DNA of 61,798 nt, from the NCBI GenBank assembly GCA_016188575.1, contig JACPHN010000132.1:1-61798 (forward strand), in the 5' to 3' direction. A program made the position numbers and the translations under genes. This DNA comes from Candidatus Schekmanbacteria bacterium (GTDB lineage: Bacteria > CSSED10-310 > JACPHN01). The notes below the pieces were generated by a model. It saw only the letters and a program-made list of their open reading frames with translations. It was not told the DNA's origin and ran no database searches. Positions 25,774 through 34,499 of the stretch are shown here, piece by piece. The first letter of the stretch is position 1; each line of letters opens with the position of its first letter.

Positions 25774-26913
25774 ATGGAAGAAGTCATTATCCCTGTCGCA
25801 TTGTTCTTCACAGCGATCGGTCTGCCGGTGCTCGTGCACTTCGGAAAATACTACTTGCGCCACGTCGAGCGCCGGCTCGAGATCAGCGCCGGTTCCGGAG
25901 GCCACGAGGCGAGGGCGCAGCTTGAAGAGCTCCAACGCGAAAACAAGGCCCTGCGGGTGCGCGTCGAAAACCTGGAAACCATTGTTACTTCGGTCGACCT
26001 CGAGCTCAACGTGCGTCTGAACAAGGTGCTGTCCGAAGTCTCGCAGGCGAACCTGCGAGGACTTCCAGGTGGCGCCGCGGATGCCAGCACGCACGTCTTG
26101 CGGCCAGGCCAACTCCTGGGAGCGCGATACGAGATTCGCGGCGAGATCGGGCGGGGCGGCATGGGGGCGGTGTACAGAGCGTGGGATCCGCGCCTGTCCG
26201 AGGAAGTCGCCATCAAGGTCATCCTCCCGGTCTACTGGGATAGTGACGCGGCGCGTAAGCGGTTTGTGTTGGAGGCGGGAGCGGCGCGGCGCGTCGCCCA
26301 TCCCAACGTGCTGCGCGTGTATGACATCAACGTGGACGGGGATCTGATCTATATCTCGATGGAGTACTTTGCCGGACAGCGGCTGAGCGACGTCATGGCA
26401 GACCGTGGCCCCTTGCCGCTGCCGGAGATTCTCGCGGTGGGGACGGCAATGTTGGATGGCCTCGCCGCGGCCCATGATGCCGGCGTCATCCATCGGGACC
26501 TCAAGCCACAGAACATCCTCGTGGGGACGAGCGGGCAGCTCAAGATCATTGACTTCGGCCTCGCGGCTCCGCCTCGCGGAAGCGGTTTGACCGCCACAGG
26601 AGTCGTCCTCGGGACGCCGGAATACATGTCCCCCGAGCAGCTCCGGGGCCAACGTCCGGACATCGGGACCGACATCTATGCAGCAGGAGTGATCTTGTAC
26701 GAGCTGGCGACGGGGAAGCGCCCGTTTTCGGGTGAGGGTCCCATTGCAATCGCCCTGGCGCACAGCCGCGAGCTGCCCGCGCCGCCGTCGCAGCACCGCC
26801 CGCTCCCGCGCGACCTCGAACAGGTCATCCTGCGTGCATTGGAGAAGGAGCCGGAGAACCGGCACCGCTCCGCCAACGCGATGTGCCAGGCACTGCGCGC
26901 CGCACTCGGCTAG
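25774..26913 (+). CDS. Membrane-anchored Ser/Thr protein kinase
   Basis: A 379-aa kinase with an unusual N-terminus: a single transmembrane helix (residues ~4-26, IIPVALFFTAIGLPVLVHFG), a coiled coil (~30-85), then a complete Hanks-type kinase domain (~105-375). Motifs: GRGGMGAVYRAWD, VAIKVI, HRDLKPQN, DFGLAAP and SPEQLRG. The helix-plus-coil arrangement resembles PspB, so the kinase probably sits at the membrane with its catalytic domain in the cytoplasm. ATG 25774 follows GAGGCAGG; a TTG at 25761 overlapping the aldolase stop is an alternative. No PASTA or extracytoplasmic domain is present. Confidence 0.9.
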   Translation: MEEVIIPVALFFTAIGLPVLVHFGKYYLRHVERRLEISAGSGGHEARAQLEELQRENKALRVRVENLETIVTSVDLELNVRLNKVLSEVSQANLRGLPGGAADASTHVLRPGQLLGARYEIRGEIGRGGMGAVYRAWDPRLSEEVAIKVILPVYWDSDAARKRFVLEAGAARRVAHPNVLRVYDINVDGDLIYISMEYFAGQRLSDVMADRGPLPLPEILAVGTAMLDGLAAAHDAGVIHRDLKPQNILVGTSGQLKIIDFGLAAPPRGSGLTATGVVLGTPEYMSPEQLRGQRPDIGTDIYAAGVILYELATGKRPFSGEGPIAIALAHSRELPAPPSQHRPLPRDLEQVILRALEKEPENRHRSANAMCQALRAALG

Positions 26914-26984
26914 TGCTCGGGAGCAGAGCGGGCAGACTCCTGAATACTCCGCTCGCCCGCCATTGGCGCGACCATGCCCATCCG

Positions 26985-27145
26985 CCCCTCACCCCGCTTG
27001 TGGACGAGGGGGACAGGACGCGGCATCCGCCTTATCCGAGCGCCTCTGGGCCAAGCCCCCGCTCGCAGGGGGAGGTGAGGTGGAGGGTCTTCATGATGCA
27101 CATTCCGCGCAGCTTGCAGGCTAGATGGCAGGAGATTCAGGGGCC
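26985..27145 (+). repeat. Dispersed intergenic repeat, copy 6
   Basis: It contains a GGGGGAGGTGAGG run, a GATGCACATTCCGC block, the AGCTTGCAGGCTAGATGG block and a degenerate GGAGATTCAGG end. A second inverted GC block (CCCCTCACCCCGCTTGTGGA) lies ~70 bases upstream. Confidence 0.7.
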
Positions 27146-27154
27146 GCCGCGCGC

Positions 27155-27183
27155 TTGACAGTGACGCCAGTGCGCCTTACTAT
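27155..27183 (+). promoter_or_regulatory. Strong predicted sigma70 promoter for prs operon
   Basis: Perfect -35 TTGACA (27155-27160), 17-base spacer, TACTAT (27178-27183). This is the best promoter match in the window; it starts a leader of ~40 bases and probably drives the long housekeeping run that follows. Confidence 0.7.
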
Positions 27184-27230
27184 GTGGCGTCTGATTTGTC
27201 CAACCGTCCCGCGCGCTGAGGAGCGGCGCC

Positions 27231-28172
27231 GTGTACTCACATAACACACTCAAGGTCTTTGCCCTCACGGCTAACCCCGAGCTCGGCGCGGAAATTTGCA
27301 CCTGTCTCGACGCGGCGCCGGGCGGCATCTCTGTCAGCGAGTTTGCCGACGGCGAGCTATTCATCCGCCTTGACGAAAACGTGCGCGGCACCGACGCCTT
27401 CGCCGTACAGTCCACCTGCCGGCCGGCAAACCGCAACCTGATGGAGCTGCTCATTACCATCGACACCCTCAAGCGAGCCAGCGCGGGGCGCATCACGGCA
27501 GTCCTCCCCTACTACGGCTATGCCCGCCAGGACAAGAAGGACAAGCCGCGCGTGCCGATCAGCGCCAAGCTCGTTGCGGATCTGATCACCGCGGCAGGCG
27601 CAGACCGCGTGCTCGCCGTGGATTTGCATGCCAACCAGATTCAGGGCTATTTCAACCTACCCGTCGATCACTTGTTCGCTCTTCCAGTTTTTCTTGACCA
27701 TCTGCGCTCGCGGTCCTTTGACAATCTTTGCGTCGTCTCTCCGGACGCCGGCGGAACCGAGCGCGCGCGCGCGTTCGCCAAGCGCCTCCACGTCCCCCTG
27801 GCAATCGCGGACAAGCGCCGGCCACAGCCCAACGTTGCCGTGATTACCCACATCATCGGTGACGTGGAAGGCTGCGACACCTTGATCGTCGACGACATCG
27901 TCGACACTGCCGGCACACTCACCGAAACCGCCTCGGCGCTCAAGAAGCATGGCGCCCGCAGAGTCTTCGCCTGCTGCACACATGGCGTGCTGTCGCCGCC
28001 CGCGATCGAGCGGATCAACGCCTCGGCTATTGACGAGCTTCTCGTGACCAACACGATTCCCGCCCCGGAAGTATCGTCTCCGCGAATTCACCGGCTTTCC
28101 GTCGCGGCGCTCCTCGCCGACGCCATCAAGCGCATTCATGAGGAATCGTCAGTAAGCTCGCTATTCGTTTGA
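27231..28172 (+). CDS. prs: Ribose-phosphate pyrophosphokinase
   Basis: A 313-aa PRPP synthetase (class I), which makes phosphoribosyl pyrophosphate from ribose 5-phosphate and ATP for nucleotide, His and Trp synthesis. Conserved parts: FADGELFIRLDENVRG, PYYGYARQDKKDKPRVPISAK (flexible catalytic loop), VVSPDAGG, and the PRPP-binding motif LIVDDIVDTAGTL. The start is GTG 27231 with GAGGAG 8 bases upstream. It is first in a plus-strand run with rplY and pth, the order usual in Deltaproteobacteria. Confidence 0.95.
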   Translation: MYSHNTLKVFALTANPELGAEICTCLDAAPGGISVSEFADGELFIRLDENVRGTDAFAVQSTCRPANRNLMELLITIDTLKRASAGRITAVLPYYGYARQDKKDKPRVPISAKLVADLITAAGADRVLAVDLHANQIQGYFNLPVDHLFALPVFLDHLRSRSFDNLCVVSPDAGGTERARAFAKRLHVPLAIADKRRPQPNVAVITHIIGDVEGCDTLIVDDIVDTAGTLTETASALKKHGARRVFACCTHGVLSPPAIERINASAIDELLVTNTIPAPEVSSPRIHRLSVAALLADAIKRIHEESSVSSLFV

Positions 28173-28215
28173 GTAACTGCTACCCAGTCACTCGACACAA
28201 GGAGATTGAAAAGAA

Positions 28216-28515
28216 ATGGCTACGGAGATCAAAGCCTCAGCCCGCACAGAAACCGGAAAGAACAGAGTGGACAAGCTCAGGCAGCGCGGCCTTGTTCCCT
28301 GCATATATTATGCGCCTGGCGAAAAGAACGTGATGTTGACCATCGATCATCTGCAGGTGAGCCGCCTCTATTTCGCCGGAGAGCTTGCGGGAAAGCGCGT
28401 CGAGCTAGAGTTCCCAGGCGGCGACCGACGGTTGGTCACGGCAATCGAGGTGCAAGTGCATCCCGTGAGCGACCAGGTCCTCCACGTCGATTTTGTGCCA
28501 GCCGCGACGGCCTGA
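28216..28515 (+). CDS. rplY: Ribosomal protein bL25, short form
   Basis: A 99-aa 5S-rRNA-binding protein of the large subunit. The L25 fold motifs are visible: RTETGKNRVDKLRQRGLVPCIYY, LTIDHLQVSRL and QVLHVDF near the C-terminus. It stops after the L25 domain, without the CTC extension that most Deltaproteobacteria carry, so it is E. coli-like in length. GGAG precedes the ATG. Its position between prs and pth supports the assignment. Confidence 0.88.
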   Translation: MATEIKASARTETGKNRVDKLRQRGLVPCIYYAPGEKNVMLTIDHLQVSRLYFAGELAGKRVELEFPGGDRRLVTAIEVQVHPVSDQVLHVDFVPAATA

Positions 28516-28596
28516 CCCGGACGCCGGGAGCGATGCGCCGCTTTGCGGTGGGGCGAACGGACAACCCGAGCGGGCAAGCGGGGAAGTGTGCAGAGT

Positions 28597-29250
28597 ATGG
28601 CGGATGGCGTGTGGCAGGACGGGGCACCGGGTGACAAGGTGCTCATTGCGGGCCTCGGCAACCCTGGGCGGCGGTATGCGTTTACGCGGCACAATGCTGG
28701 CTTCATCGCGCTCGCGGCACTGCGACAGCGACTGCAGCTTCCTCCGTTTCGCGAGTGCGGAGTTTCCGGAGCTTCCGCGGATCGCACCTCCGGAACGGTG
28801 GGGGAGCACGCCGTGGTGCTGCTCCGTCCGCTGGAGCTCATGAACCTGTCCGGCCAACCCGTGGCGCGGGAGCTGCGACGCCAGATGCTCACCCCTGAGG
28901 ATCTGATTGTCGTCCACGATGACCTCGACTTGCCAGCGGGTCGGTTGCGCCTTCGAGTAGGGGGGGGAACAGGCGGCCATAACGGTCTGCAGTCCATCGT
29001 GGAGGCGCTTGGATCGGCCGGGTTTGCTCGTGTGCGGATAGGAATCGGTCGCATTCCCGGCCGAAGCTCCGCCGACTACGTTCTCGAAGAGCTCGCTCCG
29101 GAGGGCGAAGCCATGGAAACCCTCCTGAGCGCCGCCGAGGAAGCTGCCGAGGCCATTGAGGTGCTGCTGAGCAAGGGTTTGTCAGTTGCACAACAGATAT
29201 TTCACACGAAACCAACTACTGAAACAAGTGATCTGCGGAGCACGGTATAA
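28597..29250 (+). CDS. pth: Peptidyl-tRNA hydrolase
   Basis: A 217-aa Pth, which frees tRNA from peptidyl-tRNA released by stalled ribosomes. Catalytic and binding residues are in place: [18 protein letters not shown] (Asn and catalytic His), [22 protein letters not shown] (Asp) and [10 protein letters not shown] (Asn). The ATG at 28597 is preferred over a start 18 codons upstream; either leaves a ~15-residue lead before the first strand. The stop shares its last A with the ATG of hppA (TAATG). The C-terminal ~35 residues extend beyond the usual end as a polar tail. Confidence 0.94.
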   Translation: MADGVWQDGAPGDKVLIAGLGNPGRRYAFTRHNAGFIALAALRQRLQLPPFRECGVSGASADRTSGTVGEHAVVLLRPLELMNLSGQPVARELRRQMLTPEDLIVVHDDLDLPAGRLRLRVGGGTGGHNGLQSIVEALGSAGFARVRIGIGRIPGRSSADYVLEELAPEGEAMETLLSAAEEAAEAIEVLLSKGLSVAQQIFHTKPTTETSDLRSTV

Positions 29251-31304
29251 TGGGAAGCATGAGTGAGTTTCTTTCCAGCCTTGCGCCTGTCATCGGGGTC
29301 CTTGGCTTGGTGTACGCGTGGAAAGTGTATCAAGACATAATCTCCGTTCGCGTCGAGCGACAGGAGATGGTCGATATCGCCTCCGCGATCCAGAGCGGCG
29401 CCATGGTCTATCTGCGGCGCCAGTATCAAATTTTGGCCGCGTTTGCCGCGATCGTTTTCACGCTCCTGTTGTGGCAGTTCGGTCTGGCAATGGCCGTAGC
29501 GTACCTGACCGGCGCGCTGTGCTCGGCCAGCGCCGGATTCATTGGCATGAGCGCCGCCACCCGCGCCAACGTCCGAACCGCCCAGGCCGCCAAGGACGAG
29601 GGCGCAGCTCGCGCCCTTACCATCAGCTTCGCCGGCGGCAATGTGATGGGCACTACCGTCGCCGGGTTGGGCCTCGTCGGGCTCGGCGTCTGGTTCTTGC
29701 CTGTCGTTTTCGCTCTGAACCCTGCCGGCGCCGCGCAGGTCGACTTTGCCCGCAGTTTCTCGGGCATCATCAGCGGCTTCGCGATGGGCGCAAGCTCCAT
29801 CGCCCTCTTCGCCCGCGTCGGCGGCGGCATCTTTACCAAGGCCGCGGATGTGGGCGCTGACCTGGTCGGGAAGGTGGAGGCCGGCATCCCTGAGGACGAC
29901 CCTCGCAACCCCGCCGTAATTGCGGACAACGTCGGCGATAACGTCGGCGATGTCGCGGGCATGGGAGCCGACTTGTTCGAATCGTACGTGGGGGCCGTCG
30001 TCGCTACCATGGCCATCGGAGCAACCATGGCGGCGGATGGACCGATTCGCATGATGGCCTTTCCGCTGGTGCTCATCTCACTTGGCATGCTCGCCTCGCT
30101 GTACGGAAGCCGGAAGGTCAGCCAGCTCGCCGACCAGGACCCACAACGCGTCTTGCGCATGAGCACCTTCTCCGCCGCCGGCCTGTTCCTGCTGATGGCG
30201 CTTGTCGCCACGCCGCTCCTCCTCGGCTGGTCTAACTTCGGCGTTTTCTGGGCGGTGCTGTTCGGCATGGCGTCCGGCATCGCTATCGGCCTGCTCACGG
30301 AAGTGTACACGAGCGGCGAGCGACCGATATTTGGGCTCATTCAACGGCCCATCGTCAGGATCGCAGAATCTTGTAAGACAGGCGTTGCGACGAACATCAT
30401 CACCGGCCTCGCCGTGGGCATGGAGAGCACGGTGCTTCCGGTTTTCACCCTCGTTATCGCCATCTGGGTCTCCTACGCCGCCGCCGGGCTCTACGGTATC
30501 AGCATCGCCGCCGTCGGCATGCTATCGACCATCGGGATCACGATGAGCGTAGACGCCTATGGGCCGGTCGCCGACAATGCGGGCGGCATCGCGGTAATGG
30601 CCGGGCTGGGCAGGGAAACGCGAAAGATCACGGATCGCCTCGACTCGCTCGGCAACACAACCGCGGCCATGGGCAAAGGCTTTGCGATTGGCTCCGCAGC
30701 GCTGACGGCCCTGGCGCTGTTTTCCGCCTACCGCGCCGCAGCCGGAATCTCGGTTATCGACCTGACGCAACCAAACGTGATGATCGGCCTGTTGATCGGG
30801 GGCGTCTTGCCCTTTTTCTTTGCGTCGGTCACCATGAGCGCAGTCGGTCGAGCGGCACAGGCCATGGTTGCCGAAGTGCGCCGCCAGTTCCGGGAGGTCG
30901 CCGGCCTGATGGAAGGTACCGCCAAACCCGATTCGGCGCGCTGCGTGCGTATCAGCACCGACGCCGCCTTGAAGGAGATGATTCTTCCTGGAGTCGTGGC
31001 GGTTGCGTCGCCCGTCTTCGTGGGTCTATTCCTTTCCAAGGAAACACTTGGCGGAATGCTCGCCGGGTCACTGATCAGCGGCGTCATGCTCGCGCTGATG
31101 ATGGCGAACGGCGGCGGCGCATGGGATAATGCCAAGAAGTTCATCGAAGAAGGAAATCTCGGTGGCAAGGGGTCTCCCGCTCACGCGGCAGCCGTGGTGG
31201 GAGACACAGTCGGCGATCCGTTCAAGGACACCTCGGGCCCTGCCATGAACATCCTCATCAAACTCATGAGCATCGTCGCGCTCGTTCTCGCGCCGATTCT
31301 CTAG
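29250..31304 (+). CDS. hppA: K+-type membrane pyrophosphatase (ion-pumping)
   Basis: A 684-aa integral membrane PPase (about 15-16 helices) that couples PPi hydrolysis to H+ or Na+ export. The substrate site is [22 protein letters not shown] and its C-terminal counterparts [18 protein letters not shown]. At the position that decides potassium dependence the sequence is [10 protein letters not shown], with Ala where K+-independent enzymes have Lys (GNTTKA), so it should be K+-stimulated. Pump specificity cannot be fixed by eye. The ATG at 29250 overlaps the pth stop; an ATG at 29259 is an alternative. It occupies the place where ychF stands in Geobacter-like operons. Confidence 0.94.
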   Translation: MGSMSEFLSSLAPVIGVLGLVYAWKVYQDIISVRVERQEMVDIASAIQSGAMVYLRRQYQILAAFAAIVFTLLLWQFGLAMAVAYLTGALCSASAGFIGMSAATRANVRTAQAAKDEGAARALTISFAGGNVMGTTVAGLGLVGLGVWFLPVVFALNPAGAAQVDFARSFSGIISGFAMGASSIALFARVGGGIFTKAADVGADLVGKVEAGIPEDDPRNPAVIADNVGDNVGDVAGMGADLFESYVGAVVATMAIGATMAADGPIRMMAFPLVLISLGMLASLYGSRKVSQLADQDPQRVLRMSTFSAAGLFLLMALVATPLLLGWSNFGVFWAVLFGMASGIAIGLLTEVYTSGERPIFGLIQRPIVRIAESCKTGVATNIITGLAVGMESTVLPVFTLVIAIWVSYAAAGLYGISIAAVGMLSTIGITMSVDAYGPVADNAGGIAVMAGLGRETRKITDRLDSLGNTTAAMGKGFAIGSAALTALALFSAYRAAAGISVIDLTQPNVMIGLLIGGVLPFFFASVTMSAVGRAAQAMVAEVRRQFREVAGLMEGTAKPDSARCVRISTDAALKEMILPGVVAVASPVFVGLFLSKETLGGMLAGSLISGVMLALMMANGGGAWDNAKKFIEEGNLGGKGSPAHAAAVVGDTVGDPFKDTSGPAMNILIKLMSIVALVLAPIL

Positions 31305-31326
31305 TCCAGACAAAAGGAGCAGCTCC

Positions 31327-31704
31327 TTGCGCTATTACGAGACCATCAGCATCATCCAGCCCGATCTCGGCGACGACGGTGTCGGGCAAGTCACTCGCGG
31401 CCTGACCAATATCATTGAACGCGACGGCGGCGAGCTCGTGCAGCTCGAAAACTGGGGAAAGAAGCGCCTCGCCTTCTCGGTCAAGAAATTCCGCTACGGG
31501 ACGTTCGTCGTGCACCGCTATGGCGGCAACGACCGGGTCGTCGACGAGGTCGGGCGCTACTGCCGGTTTAGCGACGACATCATTCGCGACATGACGGTGC
31601 GTCTGAGCGCGCGGCCGGACGCGACCCAGCACCGCTCACCAGTGGCCGATGACGACGATGTCGCCCCCGAACCGCGGCGGCGGGGCCGGGGCGAGGAAGA
31701 GTAG
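31327..31704 (+). CDS. rpsF: Ribosomal protein bS6
   Basis: A 125-aa S6 protein: MRYYETISIIQPDL, WGKKRLAFSVKKFRYGTFVVHRYGG and IIRDMTVRL, with a basic/acidic C-terminal tail (DDDDVAPEPRRRGRGEEE), as many S6 proteins have. The start codon is TTG at 31327, preceded by AAAGGAG with 8 bases spacing. S18 (rpsR), the usual next gene and assembly partner of S6, is missing; rplI follows directly. Confidence 0.94.
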   Translation: MRYYETISIIQPDLGDDGVGQVTRGLTNIIERDGGELVQLENWGKKRLAFSVKKFRYGTFVVHRYGGNDRVVDEVGRYCRFSDDIIRDMTVRLSARPDATQHRSPVADDDDVAPEPRRRGRGEEE

Positions 31705-31737
31705 ACCGCACGAGCAAACACAGAGGGAGTAACGACC

Positions 31738-32181
31738 ATGGAGGTCATCCTGAGAGAGGCGGTCCCCGGATTGGGCGAACCCGGCCAACAGGTCAAGGTC
31801 GCGCCAGGATACGGGCGGAACTACCTGATTCCAAAAGGCATTGCGGTCCACGCCAGCGCTTCGAACTTGAAGATGCTCGAGCGCGAGCGCGAGCTGCAGG
31901 CGTTGCGCGAGCAAAAGGCGCTCAAAGAGGCCAAACGCCTGGCAACCAAGATCAAGAAAACATCTCTGACCATTGCCAAAGAGGTCGGCGAGCAGGACAA
32001 GCTCTACGGCTCGGTAACGTCGAAGGATATTCTTGAGCAACTCGCGCGGGAAGGCATCAAGCTCGACAAGAACGCGATCGACCTGAAGGATCCGATCAAG
32101 TCTCTGGGCGTTTTCAGCATTCCCATTCGGCTTCACGCTGAAGTCAAAGCGAAGCTACAAGTCTGGGTCGTGCGCCCCTAG
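31738..32181 (+). CDS. rplI: Ribosomal protein bL9
   Basis: A 147-aa L9: N-terminal domain (MEVILREAVPGLGEPGQQVKV, GYGRNYLIPKGIA), a long connecting helix (KMLERERELQALREQKALKEA) and the C-terminal domain (LYGSVTSKDILEQL, LGVFSIPIRLHAEV). It begins 34 bases after rpsF with GGGAG at good spacing. Confidence 0.96.
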   Translation: MEVILREAVPGLGEPGQQVKVAPGYGRNYLIPKGIAVHASASNLKMLERERELQALREQKALKEAKRLATKIKKTSLTIAKEVGEQDKLYGSVTSKDILEQLAREGIKLDKNAIDLKDPIKSLGVFSIPIRLHAEVKAKLQVWVVRP

Positions 32182-32235
32182 CCGACTGTAGGTGCGCTGC
32201 GATCCCGCCGCGTCCGCTGCCCCGGCGGCGGACGT

Positions 32236-33690
32236 ATGGCTGTGTCCTCTAGACGACCGACACCTTCTCAGGGGTCAATGGCCGAGCTGTCCATGGCCGC
32301 ATTCCGCGGCGCGGAACAACTTCTGCAACGCGTTCCTCCACATTCCGAGGATGGGGAACGCCTGGTGCTTGGGGCCATCTTTAACGATCCCAACTGTTTC
32401 TACACGGTCAGCGCTCTCGTCCAGGAAGACACCTTTTTCTTCCAGGCGCATCGCCATATCTTCCGCGCGATGTCGGAGCTCATGGCCGCCTCCGGCAAGA
32501 TCGATACCCTGCTCGTCGCGGATTCGCTCAGACGCGCCGGCGTTCTCGACGAAGTAGGCGGCTTTACCTATCTCGAGAAGCTGGCGGACTCCTACGTTCC
32601 CAGTGCCCACGTGGAAGGTCACGCGCGGCTGGTGGCGGAGGAAAGCACCAAGCGCCACCTGATCGAGTTGGCACACCAGCTCGTAAATGACGGCTTCGAC
32701 CCTTCTCGTCGGGCCGGGGAGATCATGGAGGAGGCGGAAGCGAGGCTAATCGTCCTCAGCCGCGCCGCTCAGGGAACCGAGGTCGCGGCCATCGGCGACA
32801 TCGTCTCCTCTACCCTGGACCAGATCGAAGCTCGGGCCCGAGACCCGTCGGCGGTCCCCGGCACCGGGACCGGACTCGTGGAGCTCGACGCGCACACCGG
32901 TGGCTTTCATCCCGGCCAGCTCATCATCCTCGCCGGCAGGACAAGTCACGGAAAAACTGTTCTGGCGCTCAATTTTGCGCACCACGTGGGAGTCAAGCTC
33001 CACAAGCCGGTCCTGGTGTTCAGCCTGGAGATGACGCGCGAAGAGCTTGTGATGCGCCTCTTATGTGCCGACGCCATGGTCGACGCGAAAAAGGTTCAAC
33101 ATGGATTCGTGCACCCGGCGGATTGGGAAAAGCTAATGCTCGCGGCGGACGCGCTCGCCGACGCGCCGATCTATATCGACGACAATGCCTCCCTCGGGTT
33201 GATGGAGCTGCGAGCCAAGGCGCGCCGGCTGAAATCCGAACGCCCCGATCTCGGCCTCATCGTCGTCGACTATCTTCAGCTCATGAGTCTGAACCAGCGG
33301 ATCGAGAGCCGCCAACAGGAAATCGCGATGATCAGTCGCGGGCTGAAAATCCTTGCAAAGGACTTGGAGGTTCCCGTCTTGGCCCTGTCTCAGCTTTCGC
33401 GAAAGGTCGAGGATCGACCCGGCAAGCGCCCCCAGCTTTCGGACTTGCGTGAAAGCGGCGCCATCGAACAAGACGCCGATGTCGTGATTTTCATCTTCCG
33501 CCCGGAACGTGCCACGGGCACCAAGCCCGAGGACGGAGGCGGCGAAGGCAGGGCCGAGGTTATCATCGGCAAGCAGCGCAATGGCCCGCTCGGAATCATA
33601 CCTGTCGCCTTCCTGGGGCCCTGCATGCGCTTCGTCAACCTCGCTCGCGATCGCGACCTGGCCGGAGGCGGTGGAGCGGTGCACAAGTAA
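32236..33690 (+). CDS. dnaB: Replicative DNA helicase DnaB
   Basis: A 484-aa hexameric 5'-3' helicase of the replication fork. The N-terminal domain (RVPPHSEDGERLVLGAIF to ~residue 150) is followed by the RecA-like ATPase: Walker A GRTSHGKT (234-241, the family usually has GRPSMGKT), Walker B LGLIVVDYLQLM, SQLSRKVEDR and the C-terminal GAIEQDADVVIFIFRPE. The Ser-His replacement inside the P-loop is slightly unusual but keeps the GKT. The start may be ATG 32236 or 32278. It follows rpsF-rplI as in many bacteria. Confidence 0.95.
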   Translation: MAVSSRRPTPSQGSMAELSMAAFRGAEQLLQRVPPHSEDGERLVLGAIFNDPNCFYTVSALVQEDTFFFQAHRHIFRAMSELMAASGKIDTLLVADSLRRAGVLDEVGGFTYLEKLADSYVPSAHVEGHARLVAEESTKRHLIELAHQLVNDGFDPSRRAGEIMEEAEARLIVLSRAAQGTEVAAIGDIVSSTLDQIEARARDPSAVPGTGTGLVELDAHTGGFHPGQLIILAGRTSHGKTVLALNFAHHVGVKLHKPVLVFSLEMTREELVMRLLCADAMVDAKKVQHGFVHPADWEKLMLAADALADAPIYIDDNASLGLMELRAKARRLKSERPDLGLIVVDYLQLMSLNQRIESRQQEIAMISRGLKILAKDLEVPVLALSQLSRKVEDRPGKRPQLSDLRESGAIEQDADVVIFIFRPERATGTKPEDGGGEGRAEVIIGKQRNGPLGIIPVAFLGPCMRFVNLARDRDLAGGGGAVHK

Positions 33691-33707
33691 CCACACAGGG
33701 CGGAATC

Positions 33708-34484
33708 ATGGTTCGGCTCCTCAATTCACTCGGCGCTACCGCGATCGGCGCTCTCGAACAAGCGGGGCGCGTCGCCACGTTGTTCGCTCAAGCGGCGCTG
33801 TGGCTTTTCCGTCCTCCGCTGCGCCTGCGCCTCATCTTCAAGCAAATGGAGGCAATCGGCGTCAATTCTCTCCCGGTCGTGATCATTACGGCCACATTCA
33901 CAGGCGGTGTGCTGGCGCTGCAAACCTTCGCCGGATTCAAGCGCTTCAATGCCGAAAGCCTGGTCGGCGCCGTGGTGGCTCTGTCGATGACTCGCGAGCT
34001 CGGCCCTGTCCTTACCGCTTTGATCGTGGCCGGCCGCGCCGGCTCCGCCATCGCAGCCGAGCTCGGTACCATGCGGGTCACCGAGCAAATCGACGCGCTG
34101 GACAGCCTGGCGACCAATCCCGTGCAGTATCTCATTGTGCCGCGCGTCCTCGCCGGCCTGATCATGCTTCCGCTCCTCTCCCTTACGGCCGACGCTCTGG
34201 GGGTGCTGGGCGGCTGGTTGGTCGGCACCAAGCTCCTCGGAATCAACCCGAACCTCTACGTACGTTCGACGTTCGACATCCTGGATATCAACGACATCAT
34301 GAGCGGTTTGACCAAGGCCGCCTTCTTCGGGACCATCATCGCCCACATCGGCTGCTACTGCGGCTTTTACACCGGCGGCGGCGCCGAAGGCGTGGGGCGT
34401 GCCACTACACGATCCGTCGTCATCTCCTCAATGGCCATTCTGATCGGCGACTACTTCCTGTCGGCGCTCCTGTTCAGCAAATAG
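33708..34484 (+). CDS. mlaE: MlaE-type ABC lipid transporter permease
   Basis: A 258-aa inner-membrane permease of the MlaE/YrbE family, with five to six helices. The conserved core is visible: TATFTGGVLALQTF, TRELGPVLTALIVAGRAGSAIAAELGTMRVTEQIDAL, VPRVLAGLIMLPLLSL and KAAFFGTIIAHIGCYCGF. With MlaF and the MCE protein it moves phospholipids between inner and outer membrane, direction unresolved. It lies 17 bases after dnaB and 15 before mlaF, so it is operonic. MlaB and MlaC are not encoded next to it. Confidence 0.92.
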   Translation: MVRLLNSLGATAIGALEQAGRVATLFAQAALWLFRPPLRLRLIFKQMEAIGVNSLPVVIITATFTGGVLALQTFAGFKRFNAESLVGAVVALSMTRELGPVLTALIVAGRAGSAIAAELGTMRVTEQIDALDSLATNPVQYLIVPRVLAGLIMLPLLSLTADALGVLGGWLVGTKLLGINPNLYVRSTFDILDINDIMSGLTKAAFFGTIIAHIGCYCGFYTGGGAEGVGRATTRSVVISSMAILIGDYFLSALLFSK

Positions 34485-34499
34485 ACTGCGTATCGCTAC

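Larger units (their letters stand above)
26914..27230. other. Intergenic region with repeat and prs promoter
   Basis: 317 bases: a long dispersed repeat copy (26985-27145) and then a strong promoter (27155-27183) before prs. No small gene is seen. Confidence 0.65.

Noticed and set aside
32182-32235. Missing rpsR hidden in the gaps of the S6-L9-DnaB cluster
   Set aside because: The gaps (31705-31737 and 32182-32235) are far too short for an S18 gene.
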